This document shows positions 34,349 through 45,529 of a stretch of 64,000 bases of DNA, piece after piece. The notes under the pieces are model-generated. The model was given only the letters and a program-made list of their open reading frames with translations, had not been told where the DNA came from and searched no databases. This DNA comes from Melampsora larici-populina 98AG31 (Eukaryota; Basidiomycota; Pucciniomycetes; Pucciniales; Melampsoraceae): NCBI RefSeq assembly GCF_000204055.1, contig NW_006768765.1, positions 2,863,601-2,927,600 on the forward strand, given 5' to 3'. The translations under genes were made by a program, and so were the position numbers. How positions within the stretch are numbered: position 1 is the first letter of the stretch; every line of letters starts with the position of its first letter.

Positions 34349-37074
34349 ATGTCTTCAATACCTTCTCGCTTCGTCGTTTGTCTTCTGATCTCCATCCTCA
34401 CCGTGTCAAACTTTGTTCGTCCTTCAATCTTGGCTGTGAGGTCTCCTCTGAATGGTTTACCGAAATCCCTAACGCGCTCAAACGACCTACGAAGGAGAGA
34501 AAGAGCATGGGGTGGATACGTTCCACATAATGCGGCTTCAACCGGCGTCTTTGGAGGAAAGCCATTTTTACCCTTTTACGTTCCAACCGGCTCGAAGGTA
34601 GTCTACGCGAATCAGCATTCCAACAAATTAAACTTCAATGGTCACGGGTGGAAAAAATCATCATCCAAACACGGTAGTGGGCAAGAAACTACTCATCCGG
34701 GAGATTCAGTTGAAATAAGTTGGACAGGTGAAGAAATCGAATACTTTGGCTTCAAGGCTGGAAAAGAAGGCAAGGGAGTCAGCAAGATCGACATTTACCT
34801 TGATGGAACTCTTCAACCTAGAAAACATATTCTGGACTGCGGAAGTGGAAAGACCTTTCAGGAGCAATTGATCTTTCGAGCGGCTTACCTGAAGCCAACT
34901 AAACACACTTTGAAGATTGTTCACGAGGGTAAAAAGGGAGAATTGCTTTCGGTCTTTGCATTTGTAACGACTGATACCACATCACACCAGAGCAAGGATT
35001 CCGGTGACCTCACAAACCTTTTATCCGAGCCCAAGCTACGGAAAGCCAGACGAGCTACATCCGATCAATGGACTTTGGCCCAAAAGGGTACTACCGGAGT
35101 CGCGGCGATGCAATTAAGTATCATAAGTGACACGGAGGCTATCATTATTGATAAGGTATAGGTCTTACTACTTCTTTTACACCTCTGGTCGTAGCTCATG
35201 CCTTATGCCCTTTGTTTTGCAACTTCACAGGTCGAACACAACCCATTGATCACTGATGGTCACCCAGCATGGGCCGCAATTTACAATCTCGAGACCAACG
35301 AGGTCAGAGCATTGAACCCAACATCGAATTCATTCTGCGCCGCCGGGAGCTTTTTAGGAAATGGAACAATGATCAAGTTAGTCTCACATTGAAACTTCAA
35401 GTTTGATCTAAGCAAAACAAAATTGATAGATTGTCTTCACCTTTTTATCATCAGTGTTGGAGGAAATCCAGTGGTGACGGACATAACAGGCGCAGCTGAC
35501 TTTGGAGATGTAAATGGAATCCAATCCATTCGATTCTTCACTCCTTGTGATGGTGGAAACTGTGATATTGAGGAATACCCGGAATCAATCGCCATGACCA
35601 GTGCAAGATGGTACCCAACTGTGATTCGGATATCCGACGGTAGTGTCATGATCGTTGGAGGTAGTAAGAAGGGAGGATGGAAGTCAGTAGAATACATCCT
35701 CTTTTTGATCTTGTTATCGTGATTTCCTTGTAGGTGAAAGAAGACACTGATTTGATCCAAAAACAGGAACACGGCTGAAGTTAACAACCCAACGATCGAA
35801 TACTTCCCGCCTAAGAAGCTCGACTTCGCTCCTCAGTCTCCCCAAGTCCCCATCCATTCACCTTTCTTAGTGCGAACTCTATCCTCAAACCTTTACCCTA
35901 TCGTAATCGCCCTTCCAATAGTCGATACGGTCTTCATGGCCGCCAACAATGATGCGATGCTTTACAACTGGCGTACTGGTGTTGAGACGCCTTTACCAGC
36001 TTTTCCTAATGGGGTTCGTGTCAGCTATCCGTTCACTGGGACTGGAATCCTCCTCCCACTCACCTATCGAAATGATTACGAACCCGAAGTCTTGATCTGT
36101 GGTGGAAGTTCTGTGCTTGATAGTGCAACTGATCAAGAAGTCAAGGTCTCAACTCCGGCATCAGATCAGTGTGTACGCATGATACTTAATGACCGAGGAA
36201 TCTCAAAAGGTTGGGAAGTTGAACATATGCCTGATCCTAGAGTGATGCCCGATGCTGTTATCATGCCGGATGGTAAGATCCTCATTGTCAATGGAGCAAT
36301 GACTGTAAGCTCCTTCTCCAACATATGAAGCATTGTTCAAACCTCACACAAAATTGATTTTTACCTCTTCACGATATGTAAGGGAACTGCCGGTTACGGA
36401 AATCTACGGGGTGGCGTCGGTGCATCCAATGCCGATAAACCAGCCTATACACCAGTCATCTATGACCCTGCAGCACCGGCTGGTTCTCGCTTCAGTTCTA
36501 AAGGCCTACCTACATCAACTATCCCTAGGCTCTACCATTCTGTGGCGACACTTACATCAAGTGGAAAAGTCATGATTGCGGGAAGTAACCCTAATCTGGA
36601 TCGAAGTACATTCAAGTACCCAACAGAGTATCGTGTTGAATGGCTTAGCCCTCCATATATCGGTAGTGCAGACCGACCAGTGATTGATGCTGTGCCCTTG
36701 ATAGCAAACTTTGCGCAAATTGTCCGAATCAAGATGGCTGCCGGAACTGATTTGGTAAAGAAAGATGTCAAAGTGGTCGTGATGGACTTTGGATTTGGTA
36801 AGTCAGAAATTTCAAAGATGCGCAAATGATTCAGTGTCGTATGCAAAAGGTGCTGAGAGTTTGATTTCCTAACCGTACAGTTACTCATGGAGTCCACATG
36901 AACTTACGATCGGTCGAGCTCAAGTCCTACCCAGCCAGTGCTCCCAATGAGCAGATTGTGCAGATGCCAATCACAGCAGAAGTATACCCACCAGGATACG
37001 GCTGGATCTTTGTACTCGTTGATGGAATTGCCAGCGAAGGTCGACGGATCATGATTGGTAGTGGACAACTTTAA
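34349..37074 (+). CDS. glyoxal oxidase / copper radical oxidase (AA5_1 type), secreted
   Basis: Six exons join in frame (34349-35155, 35231-35376, 35455-35682, 35767-36304, 36383-36797, 36881-37074). The N-terminus MSSIPSRFVVCLLISILTVS is a signal peptide. Residues ~60-200 form an extra beta-rich domain (VEISWTGEEIEYFGFKAG, KIDIYLDGTLQPRKH), unlike classic glyoxal oxidases; a carbohydrate-binding role is a guess. Then the seven-bladed propeller: LITDGHPAWAAIYN; SFCAAGSF with the Cys of the Cys-Tyr cofactor (about residue 305); ARWYPTVIRISDGSVMIVGG; RLYHSVATLTSSGKVMIAGS with the axial Tyr and a copper His; and a DUF1929-type C-terminal domain with VTHGVHMN carrying the second copper His. All catalytic residues are present. 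The family oxidises small aldehydes to acids and makes hydrogen peroxide outside the cell. Confidence 0.93.
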
Positions 37075-38436
37075 TGGCATCACTCGAAGTTATATGCTAG
37101 TCAGAAAGTCAAAAGTCTCATCAAATAAGATGTGGAGGATTTTCTTGACTTTCTTGAATCTTTTTTTTATCATTTATGTTTTGAGTGAAAGTCTTGGTTT
37201 ATGTGGCAGTTTTTCCTTCGTACCTTCGGTTTCTAGTCATCTCTTTTTAGTTTTTCTATCTTTAGTTTTTTTGTTTCTGTACTATGATCAAGGGAAATGA
37301 TCCGATTTTAAGGCTTTTTTTCAAACAAGGACAATTCAACATCATGAGTCTGAGACCCCAGTATGGTTCTCTTTTTGTTTTCTAATGCTTCACTTGATGT
37401 TTTCTAGAAAGAAAAATATGGACATCAGTCTTCTTGATTTCTACTACTGTTGTAATTGTGACGAGAATACAAACTGTAGCCTGCCAGATTATCATGATGT
37501 CCCCAATGAGCCTTGATAGAAGATACAATATAGCATTAAAACGGCCTCAATAAAAAAGGACGAAGTATACTTCTTGATAAAATCCATTGTCCACTTTCTC
37601 AGTGCACTCAAATTTTGTTCATGATATCCATATATAAGAAAATTCAATATACACCCATATATTTCAGAGGACAATTCAGCACATTGAAAAACTGATTATT
37701 GAGCCACAAAATGAGCCAGCAGTCCTGAAAAAAGTTCTACACCTAAGACTAAGAATTGAGAAATGTTCTAGATGACCATATCTTTATATATTTTTGTAAA
37801 GAGGACATTACATTCTAGAAAATCTCATGAGTGGGCTCCTTTTGACAGGTGTTGAAGAACCCCAAGAGAGCTCCAATGAAAATACTCAGCTGAAAACATT
37901 TTGTTAGGGATCAAGGGTATAAGATCATCACTTCTAGAGCTTCACAATGAAAATCAAGCGCGTTCTTTAAAACACGCCTGCTCAATTTTGTAACTTTGAT
38001 TCCCTGATTCCCATCCGACTTCAAAGTTGCATTCCCAACATTTTCACCCACGCATTGCACTGGTAGGCTAAGTATGATATCTCATTTTAGACGCGATACT
38101 TAATCCTAACACTACATCCCTTTGACGTAATGAATAAAGAGGCCTGAACGATTTTGATGATCAATTAAGATTGGACAACAGATAATGAACTAAACAATTT
38201 TGATCAGCAAAGAAGACGCACTACATTGTTCATCGACATATTTGACTTTAGGAAAAAGAATACAAAGTGTATATTGAAAAGACGTTAGACAATCACTTGA
38301 AAACCTTCAAAAAGGATCATCGTACAATCATATATCGTATTTGTGGTGTACGAGTAAGATGAAGAATACTAATCACATAATAACATTGAATGATGTCACA
38401 AGGACTTTGAAATGATGATCAATGATTCATATCAAC
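37075..38436. other. intergenic, no gene seen
   Basis: Between the 3' ends of two convergent genes. It starts with the T-rich 3' UTR of the oxidase gene (to about 37320). No exons, RNA genes or clear repeats after that. Confidence 0.45.
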
Positions 38437-39012
38437 CTAATTCTTCCTAAGGAAAAACTTTGAAAAAGGTTGAGATTGAATCTCATGAGAATTAGAGATC
38501 TTAAACAATCCTGAAAAGTTATAAGGAACATTAGAAGAAAGCCCAGTAGCAGATTTCACCGGTCTTGATCTGCATTACAAAAGAAAGATCATCAAACCTA
38601 AAATCATTATCTTCTTCATATATAAATCAAAGGAAAAAGGAAGATTAAATCACTTACGGAGAAGTGGGAGGTCTATTAGGACCATAAGATTCAACACCTC
38701 CACCTTCCTTAGGAGCTTTTTGTGTAACGAAATACCCAGCAACTAAAATCACACTACCAATAATAAAAGCTAAAGGAAAGACAGCAGGATCTCTAAAGAC
38801 GCCAAAAAAAGTTAATCACAAAAGAAAAAGTTAATTTGGTGATCAAGACAACATAACATCTAAGATCCGATTATAAACAAAAAGACTTACTTTCGAACCG
38901 CTTTAGATAAGTGAGAAGGATTAGGTTGAGTATTGCCTGTTGATTTACTAGCTCCTGTAGCAGGATGAGAAGCTGAATCGGTTTGATTGAAATGAGTTAA
39001 ACTTCCTAACAT
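38437..39012 (-). CDS. small single-pass membrane protein, MLRQ/B12D-like candidate
   Basis: Three exons join cleanly: MLGSLTHFNQTDSASHP...SKAVRK, then DPAVFPLAFIIGSVILVAGYF, which is one membrane helix followed by VTQKAPKEGG, then a Ser/Asn-rich tail ending SKFFLRKN. Length about 130 residues. The pattern Lys-Asp-Pro, PLAFIIG, helix, GYF resembles the MLRQ/B12D family of small mitochondrial complex I-associated proteins, but the match is short. The gene model itself is well supported by splice sites and frame. Confidence 0.6.
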
Positions 39013-39871
39013 GATGTACTCTGATGAATTGTGTTATGTTGAAGTGAAGTGAAGTGAGATTGTCTAGTGAGGATGAGTTGACCGAGTTTACTATTTTTGG
39101 TCAACTAGCTTGATCGATTTATGCAATTACCAATGACGTCATTCATAAAACGTCACCATTTTCTTATAGCACATAAGCCATCTTAAATCGAATCTTCATC
39201 CAAACATCCAGATCATCCCAAGACTATGAATTGAGCTAAAATGAGTTTAACCCTACTTTACCTTCTTGATGACCATCAAGAGAAGCTTCATGGTAATCAG
39301 ATTCTAACAGATCACAGAACCCAAGCCAAAGGGGTTGCCTCATAAGTTGTAACATAGATTCTAATTTCAATTTCCCACCAAGCTTGAGCTCCATATCTTT
39401 TTGCTCAATGAAATCCAATCCATCATCATAAACCAAGAACCAATCATCACCCCTCCAAACCCTCACCACACTCTCGAGTCTCCCCACACAAGACTCTCAA
39501 AGTTTCCTTCCTTCCTTCTTCAAACACACACACACATATATAGAAAATCATATATATATATATATATAAAATAATACACGTAAAAGAATTATATATAAAT
39601 GAACAACGCTCTATAAAAACACAATTTCTTCTTCAAAAAAAAAAAGGTTGAAAAAAGAAGAATCTATGAAATCGAATTGACAAAAAAAAACAATGATAAA
39701 AGAAAAATCAAAAAACAAAGACAAAGACACAACAAAAAAACAGGATGATGATCAAACAATTTATCATAACAACAATCAATTAATCAATTAATCAATCAAT
39801 CAATTAGAAAAAAAGAAAAGCAAAAAAGAAAAAGACATCAATTTAAAAAAAATCAATTTCAAACTTCAACT
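39013..39871. other. intergenic with simple repeats
   Basis: No gene seen beyond flanking UTRs. It contains a TA-rich microsatellite near 39550-39570 and an AATCAATT tract near 39775-39805. The 83-codon frame at 39236-39487 has no recognisable motif. Confidence 0.45.
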
Positions 39872-42800
39872 TCAATTTTTAATTCCTACAAATCCAAACC
39901 ATTTCGAATCAGTTCCAATTCCAATTCCAATTCCAATTTGTTTCTTTCCTTGATATAGTTTTGAACAAAAAATCTTGAACTCAACTTTTAATAAATAAGT
40001 CAATAAGACTTCATAAACAAACACATATTGACGATAATTTGCAACCATAGACATCCTTTGTTCCCTACAATTTTGGTCAAAAAAATTATGGATTTCCAAA
40101 TTAATCAACTCATCATTCAAACTTTTTCTTCAAAAAAAAAAAATGGTCATCAAAAAGAGATAAAAAAAGAAATTCTTACCTCATTTCATTCACTAGAGGT
40201 AAAATCGGATTCTCTTGTAAAACCGAAGGAATCTCAGATAAACAATCACAATACTGAGTTTCCAAAAACGAAGGTAACCCGATCCTTTTATTCCCATTCC
40301 CATTCCCATTATCCCCATTCCCACTATTCCCATTGCCACTATTCCCATTCTCACTCATCCCAATCATAGTTTGAATTCCAACACCCATCCCAATCCCAGT
40401 AGTAGTAGTGGTTTCACTCTTAGGACTTTCAATATCCATCCATTTCCTTCCTTTCCTAACCACCAACGTTTCCGAAACCCCTCCATCTTCTTCAATATAC
40501 ATAGCTTTCAAAACTTCCGTCATCACATCAACAGCAATAAAACTACCTGTTCTACCTACTCCAGCTGAACAATGTACAATCACCGGTCCTGATCCATTTC
40601 CCATAAGGTTTTCAACAGACTTGAGGGCTTCCCCAGATTGGTTTCTATAATCTGATTGGATTTCTTCATTTAATTTAATCACTTCCTTTCCCATCAATTT
40701 ACATTTCTCTACTAATTCAAGTAACTCATCAGCTGCAGGTGGAACATCAAAATCTGGCCAGTTTCGATACTGAACATGTTTAATCCTTCTAGCAGGTAAC
40801 TCAGGTCTGGTCACTCTACTCAATCGAATCGTCGTGATCACTACTGATCTTCCAATCGGTAGATTAGGTGTAGCTTCTCCTTCTCTTCTAGCCATATAGG
40901 TTTCTTCATTCACACTAGCTGCAAATCCAAAGAAATCATCCTTTTCATCTTCTTCACTCTTTCGGATCCCTTCTTCTGGTTCGATACTGATCACAATCTC
41001 TCCATACCTTCCACTCCGTAAATAATCTCCACATTTCTCTCGTCCCGCTTCATGTCGTTTCGTCAACATCACAATCAATCCGACATCTTGTTGACAGACT
41101 ACAGACCAAAAATCATCAAAGGTGGATGCCAAGGGTCCCTGGGTGGCTATATAACTCCTTGGTGATACTCGTTTCTCATCTCCCACTTCGAATTTGATCA
41201 AGGAAGCATTCACATAGTCTGTTCCCGCACAACTGCCGTCTTGTCCGTTGAGTCGAATTCGTGCATGCTCCCAGGGCCAAATGTTCTTATAGCTGCGAGC
41301 ATGAAGTGAGTGAAGATAGAAAAAGGTTACGTAGCTTTGAACATTAGTGGGAGATCATGTGTAAAAAGGTTTTGTTCAGGTTACGTACCGATTCTTGTAG
41401 CCAAGTTCAACACCAGCACTAATACTGAAAGGATGTTCAGATGAACCATCTAATACGCCACCTTCACAAGGTCCGGCAACAGGCACCAAACAAGCATCAC
41501 CACCCGAACTCCTGATCTCCGCTCTCTGACTACTATGCCATCTCATCACATCTTGTAATCGACGTTGCTCTGCCATCTCAATATCATGAAACTCATGAGC
41601 CAATCTTCGAGCCCGAGCTTCTTCATCCTCTTGTAAGAGTCGTTGATAAAATCTTGGTAAGCGTGGCATATCACGCTCTGGAAACTTCAGCTTCGGTAAG
41701 CGGATTGGGGTGAGATTTTTCAGTGAGACATCCAGTGAGAGATGCTCATTGAGTTGACGAATGTTATCAAAGAATGGGTTCACGGCTGCTCTGGCGCGCG
41801 GAGCAGGTCGAGCACAGGTTGCATAATGAGAGGTAGATTGGTGTTGAGGTACTCTCGGTGTTGAGTCAGAAGAAGTAAAAGATTCATTAGGTCGTTGATC
41901 AAACGCCGCTGGCGTTCTCGTAAACATATCGATGGTCATAGATGGGCGATGTTTGGTAGGACGAGTACCATTGAGAAGAGGACGTGAGGCAGTCGAGGTG
42001 GTAGGTGAAGTAGTCAAAGAAGGTGGCAAAGAGAGTGACATCCGTAAGTTATTTTGAGAAGATAATGAGATATTTGCAGAATCTCCAGCAGTGCCGGAGG
42101 AGGCAACCGAAGCATCAGTTTCACGATCCGATACAACATTCTCGATCAATTCAATAGCATCTGAAGATCGAGTAAATCCATTAAAGCCACCCGAGAGCCA
42201 ATTCAATTCGCCATTAAAACCAGCGGCCTCGAATTTTTTAAGTATCAAAGCAAGTGGATGTTGTGAAGGAAGCGTCGAGACCGAAGACTCGGCATCCAAA
42301 ATAACAATCCGTTTGAGACGTTGAGGAGAAGAATCTTGTGGTCGTGGTAGAGGTTGCGAGCTTTGAGGAAGAGCAACAGCGGTACGAAATCGAGAGAAGC
42401 GCGCCTTGTCGGATGGAGAATCGAGAGTGGCTTCAATCCTGATAGATCAACGTGGAAAACAACATCAAGGAGGTAATTTTGAAGAAAGGTATTATATGTC
42501 CAGAGAATGGAAAGGGAATGTAAACAGATGAGGAATAATATACGTCAGTGATAGAGCAAAGAACCAATGATATCAAGCCACTTATGAACCAGAGAAAACT
42601 CAATGAACAAAGCTTTTAAACTGACCGATCAACACCATACATGGGACGTTTGAGAAGTGTAGTAGGTAAATTGAACCCTACACTGTCTTTGATTTTAGAT
42701 CGAGAATAGGCGCTAACGTTTCGAACGTCCAGGACAAGTAGATCATCCGGGGTGTTTTTAAGCCAATCAATGAGCTGAGGAGCCGAGATAGACTTGAAGT

Positions 42801-43962
42801 GAGATGGGATGGTAGAAGGATAACGATTCTGAGCTGTTGTACCTGTACTACTGGCGGAACCAGGCGGTGTAAAGTTCGAGAGTGTGATGGAGGAAGTTGT
42901 TTGAGCAAGAGCTATGCCCGACATGGTCGATGGTGATACGAGTTTAGAGGGAAGCGAAGGGATGAACGGAGATGGTGGATTGAGTTGGAAAGGTGTAGAT
43001 GAAATCAGATCAGAAGACTGGTAAGCTTGAGGTAGGTTGAGAAGATGCGTATGTCCAGTTTTATCGTCAGGTGTGGTAAGAGTGTGAGTTGAGGAGATAG
43101 CTGAAGAGCTTGCGAGAAGGGAGAAAGGGTTAGGTGTGCCGATGGGAGCGATAGGAGGCGTAGTTGATGAAGTCATTGATGAGCCTTCTGAATGAGTTGA
43201 ATAGGCTGAACGAGGACCGATGCCCTTGGAAGCATTCCGCTTAGAAGGAGAAGATCCTGATCGAGCTGATGGTGAAGTTGGACTTGGAGCTGAATGTTTA
43301 GCAGGACTACAGCTCAAGATTGCGATGGATAATGGATCAGGTTCTGAAGCTGAACTAGATTCACTAACCGTCCTACTTGGAGATTGAGATTGAGATTGAG
43401 ATTGAGATTGAGATTGAGATTGAGATTGAGATTGAGATCCGATGGCAGGATAGACGGTTCTAGCGAGTGGAGTTGTTCGACGAGAATTAGAAGGAGTTCT
43501 GACTGGCCTAGGAATAGGAATAGGAATAGGATTAGGAACAGGGATGGGATTAGGTGTTGTTGATGTTGTTGTTGCTGTTGAATAAGATTCAGGATGAGAT
43601 GTCAAGACTGAAGAGAAATGATTAGCAGAAGAAGGAGAAGAAGGAGCCGTTGAATTTGAAGTTCCAGAGAGTGATTGAGCTGAATTGAGAGTAGTAGTAG
43701 CAGCAGCAGATGAAGCACCACTGTTAGCCGATTGAAGTTGAGTTGATTTGATATTATTAATCATTAAGCCATGTGGTGCTGGTGGTGGTGATGACGTTTG
43801 ATTTGATTGAGATTGAGATTGAGAAGTTGAAGTATTAAGGTGAAGTAAGTTATTTTGATGATTGTTTTGATGATTGTTTGAGTTTGAATTAGGATTTGGA
43901 TTAGGATTGAGATTGAGATGATGATTGATGATCGATGACATAGGATTGATAGCATCTGACAT
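39872..43962 (-). CDS. tyrosine phosphatase with rhodanese domain (Pyp/MAPK phosphatase type)
   Basis: Four exons. The N-terminal ~370 residues are low complexity, with an (SQ)n run encoded by GAGATT hexamers at 43380-43436. A rhodanese/CDC25-like domain follows (ISAPQLIDWLKNTPDDLLVLDVRN, then across the intron LKKFEAAGFNGELNWLSGGF). Next is a linker and a classical PTP domain: YKNIWPWEHARIRL, YVNASLIKF, YIATQGPL, FWSVVCQ, HVQYRNWPDFDVP (WPD loop), VIVHCSAGVGRTGS (Cys nucleophile and Arg), and the Q-loop region EQRMSMVANYRQYVFVYE in the last exon (39872-40064). A Gly-Asn repeat insertion sits between the P-loop and Q-loop. Catalytic residues are complete. The layout is that of fission-yeast Pyp1/Pyp2-like phosphatases, which dephosphorylate stress MAP kinases. 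Confidence 0.9.
43380..43436. repeat. coding hexanucleotide microsatellite (Ser-Gln)n
   Basis: Repeated GAGATT on the plus strand, about nine units, reads as alternating Ser-Gln in the phosphatase N-terminus. Unit length keeps frame, so copy-number change would only alter tract length. Confidence 0.9.
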
Positions 43963-44166
43963 TACTTTTTGAATAAGAAATCCTTTGATGATGATGATGA
44001 TGATGATTAGTGAGTGTTGACTCTTGAGTGTTGAAGTTGAAGTGGATTTTGAGTATTTTTCTAAAATCTGATATTTGATAATGTAGTAAAATGGTGTTTT
44101 AATAAAATGACTTGTATGATCTTGGATTTATAATCAATCAACCCTTGATGATGTAATCAAAACCAT

Positions 44167-44197
<31 letters not shown>

Positions 44198-45529
44198 CAG
44201 CACTAAGTTGAGCATCTATCTCTTCTCACTTTTCTCCTCAAATTCGATCATACACTTTTACTTTTACTCACTTTCCCCAACCGAACTATCTAATCTGGAT
44301 CTACTCATCAGTCAAGTCCTTTCTCTTCTTCTCTGCTCTGTTCCTTTCTGTTCTGTACCATCTTCTGTATTTAGATTTAGATTTTCTAGATTACATACCA
44401 ATTCTCAAATGATGACGACGATTTTGTTGGTTAAGTAAGATCTTTTAAAAAAATTCTGACGTCATTCTTTCAAAAAAAAAATCAACCTTACTGCACTTTA
44501 GCACACATCTGGCCAGTCATCCTTCATTACACTGTCACTTCAAATCAGCCTAACACTCCCAGCAAAAGGTAATTTTCCCAAGGAAAAAATGATTACATTT
44601 AATGCATCTTTAATTAAAAATGCTGGTTTAATGCTGAATAATGCTGATTTAATGCTGATTTAATGCTGATCAAATGCATTTTCAATCATTTTTTGCTCTA
44701 AATGTATTCATTTTTTACTTGGGAAAATTACTTTATGCTGGTAGTGTAACGTACTCTAACTGCTCCTCCTTACTTTGTACAACAGCCGTCTGTCAAAACC
44801 ACATGATCAGTAAGAGTCAGTAAGTTATAGGCAAGTATGTAGGATGATATGTACTTTACTTTTAACAAGATTTAGATCTTTCTGTATCTATGCAAAACCT
44901 TTCCAAAAGAAGATCAAACACTTCAGTGAGTTCTGATCAAATTGATACAGTCATTCAACAAAAGCTTACCCCAAACTGCCGGCAAAACTCGAGCAAATTG
45001 GCGGGGAATTTGGGACAAGCTTTTCTTAAATGACTGGAAATAGATATCAAAACCATGATCTCAATCCAAGTCCCACACTGCTTCTTGCAATAAGTTTAGA
45101 TCTCAAGCTACATACCATGATCTTCATTCTTAAATTCATCTCATCATTCACTTTTGTACATCAAATCAAATCAACAAATCTCAATTTTTCATATTCTCAT
45201 TCTCATTCTCATACAACACAAATCCATCATCTTTCTACAAACCTTGATAAACTCTTCATACACTACAACAACCTCTCAAATCAATCAAAGTGTTTTGTTA
45301 AGTGATTTATTATTTTGGACCATGCAGTGATTCCATACACACTTGACTTAATCAATCAAGCCTTGAACCCCGATCATCGGAGATCTAAACCATAAACATA
45401 CATAGAAGATCCAAAGGTCCGGTTGTCAAAACGAAAGTCAAACAGGTACCTTCAATCTGATCGGAATCCATGTCAACTTTACCACATTAATCTTGACCGC
45501 ATCTCAAATCGACATCATGAAAATTCAAA
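43963..45529. other. intergenic with microsatellites and a MITE
   Basis: Contains ATC/GAT trinucleotide tracts (43988-44010, 44168-44198) on either side of the phosphatase promoter region and a Harbinger-like element at 44554-44746. The frames at 44208-44438 and 45030-45305 look spurious. Confidence 0.45.
44554..44746. mobile_element. 193-bp Harbinger-like MITE
   Basis: Inverted ends of ~45 bp (CACTCCCAGCA...GTAATTTTCCCAAG and complement), flanked by TAA on both sides (44551-44553 and 44747-44749). Three-base TAA/TTA duplications are the PIF/Harbinger signature. The interior has AATGCTGATTT units in tandem. Confidence 0.7.
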
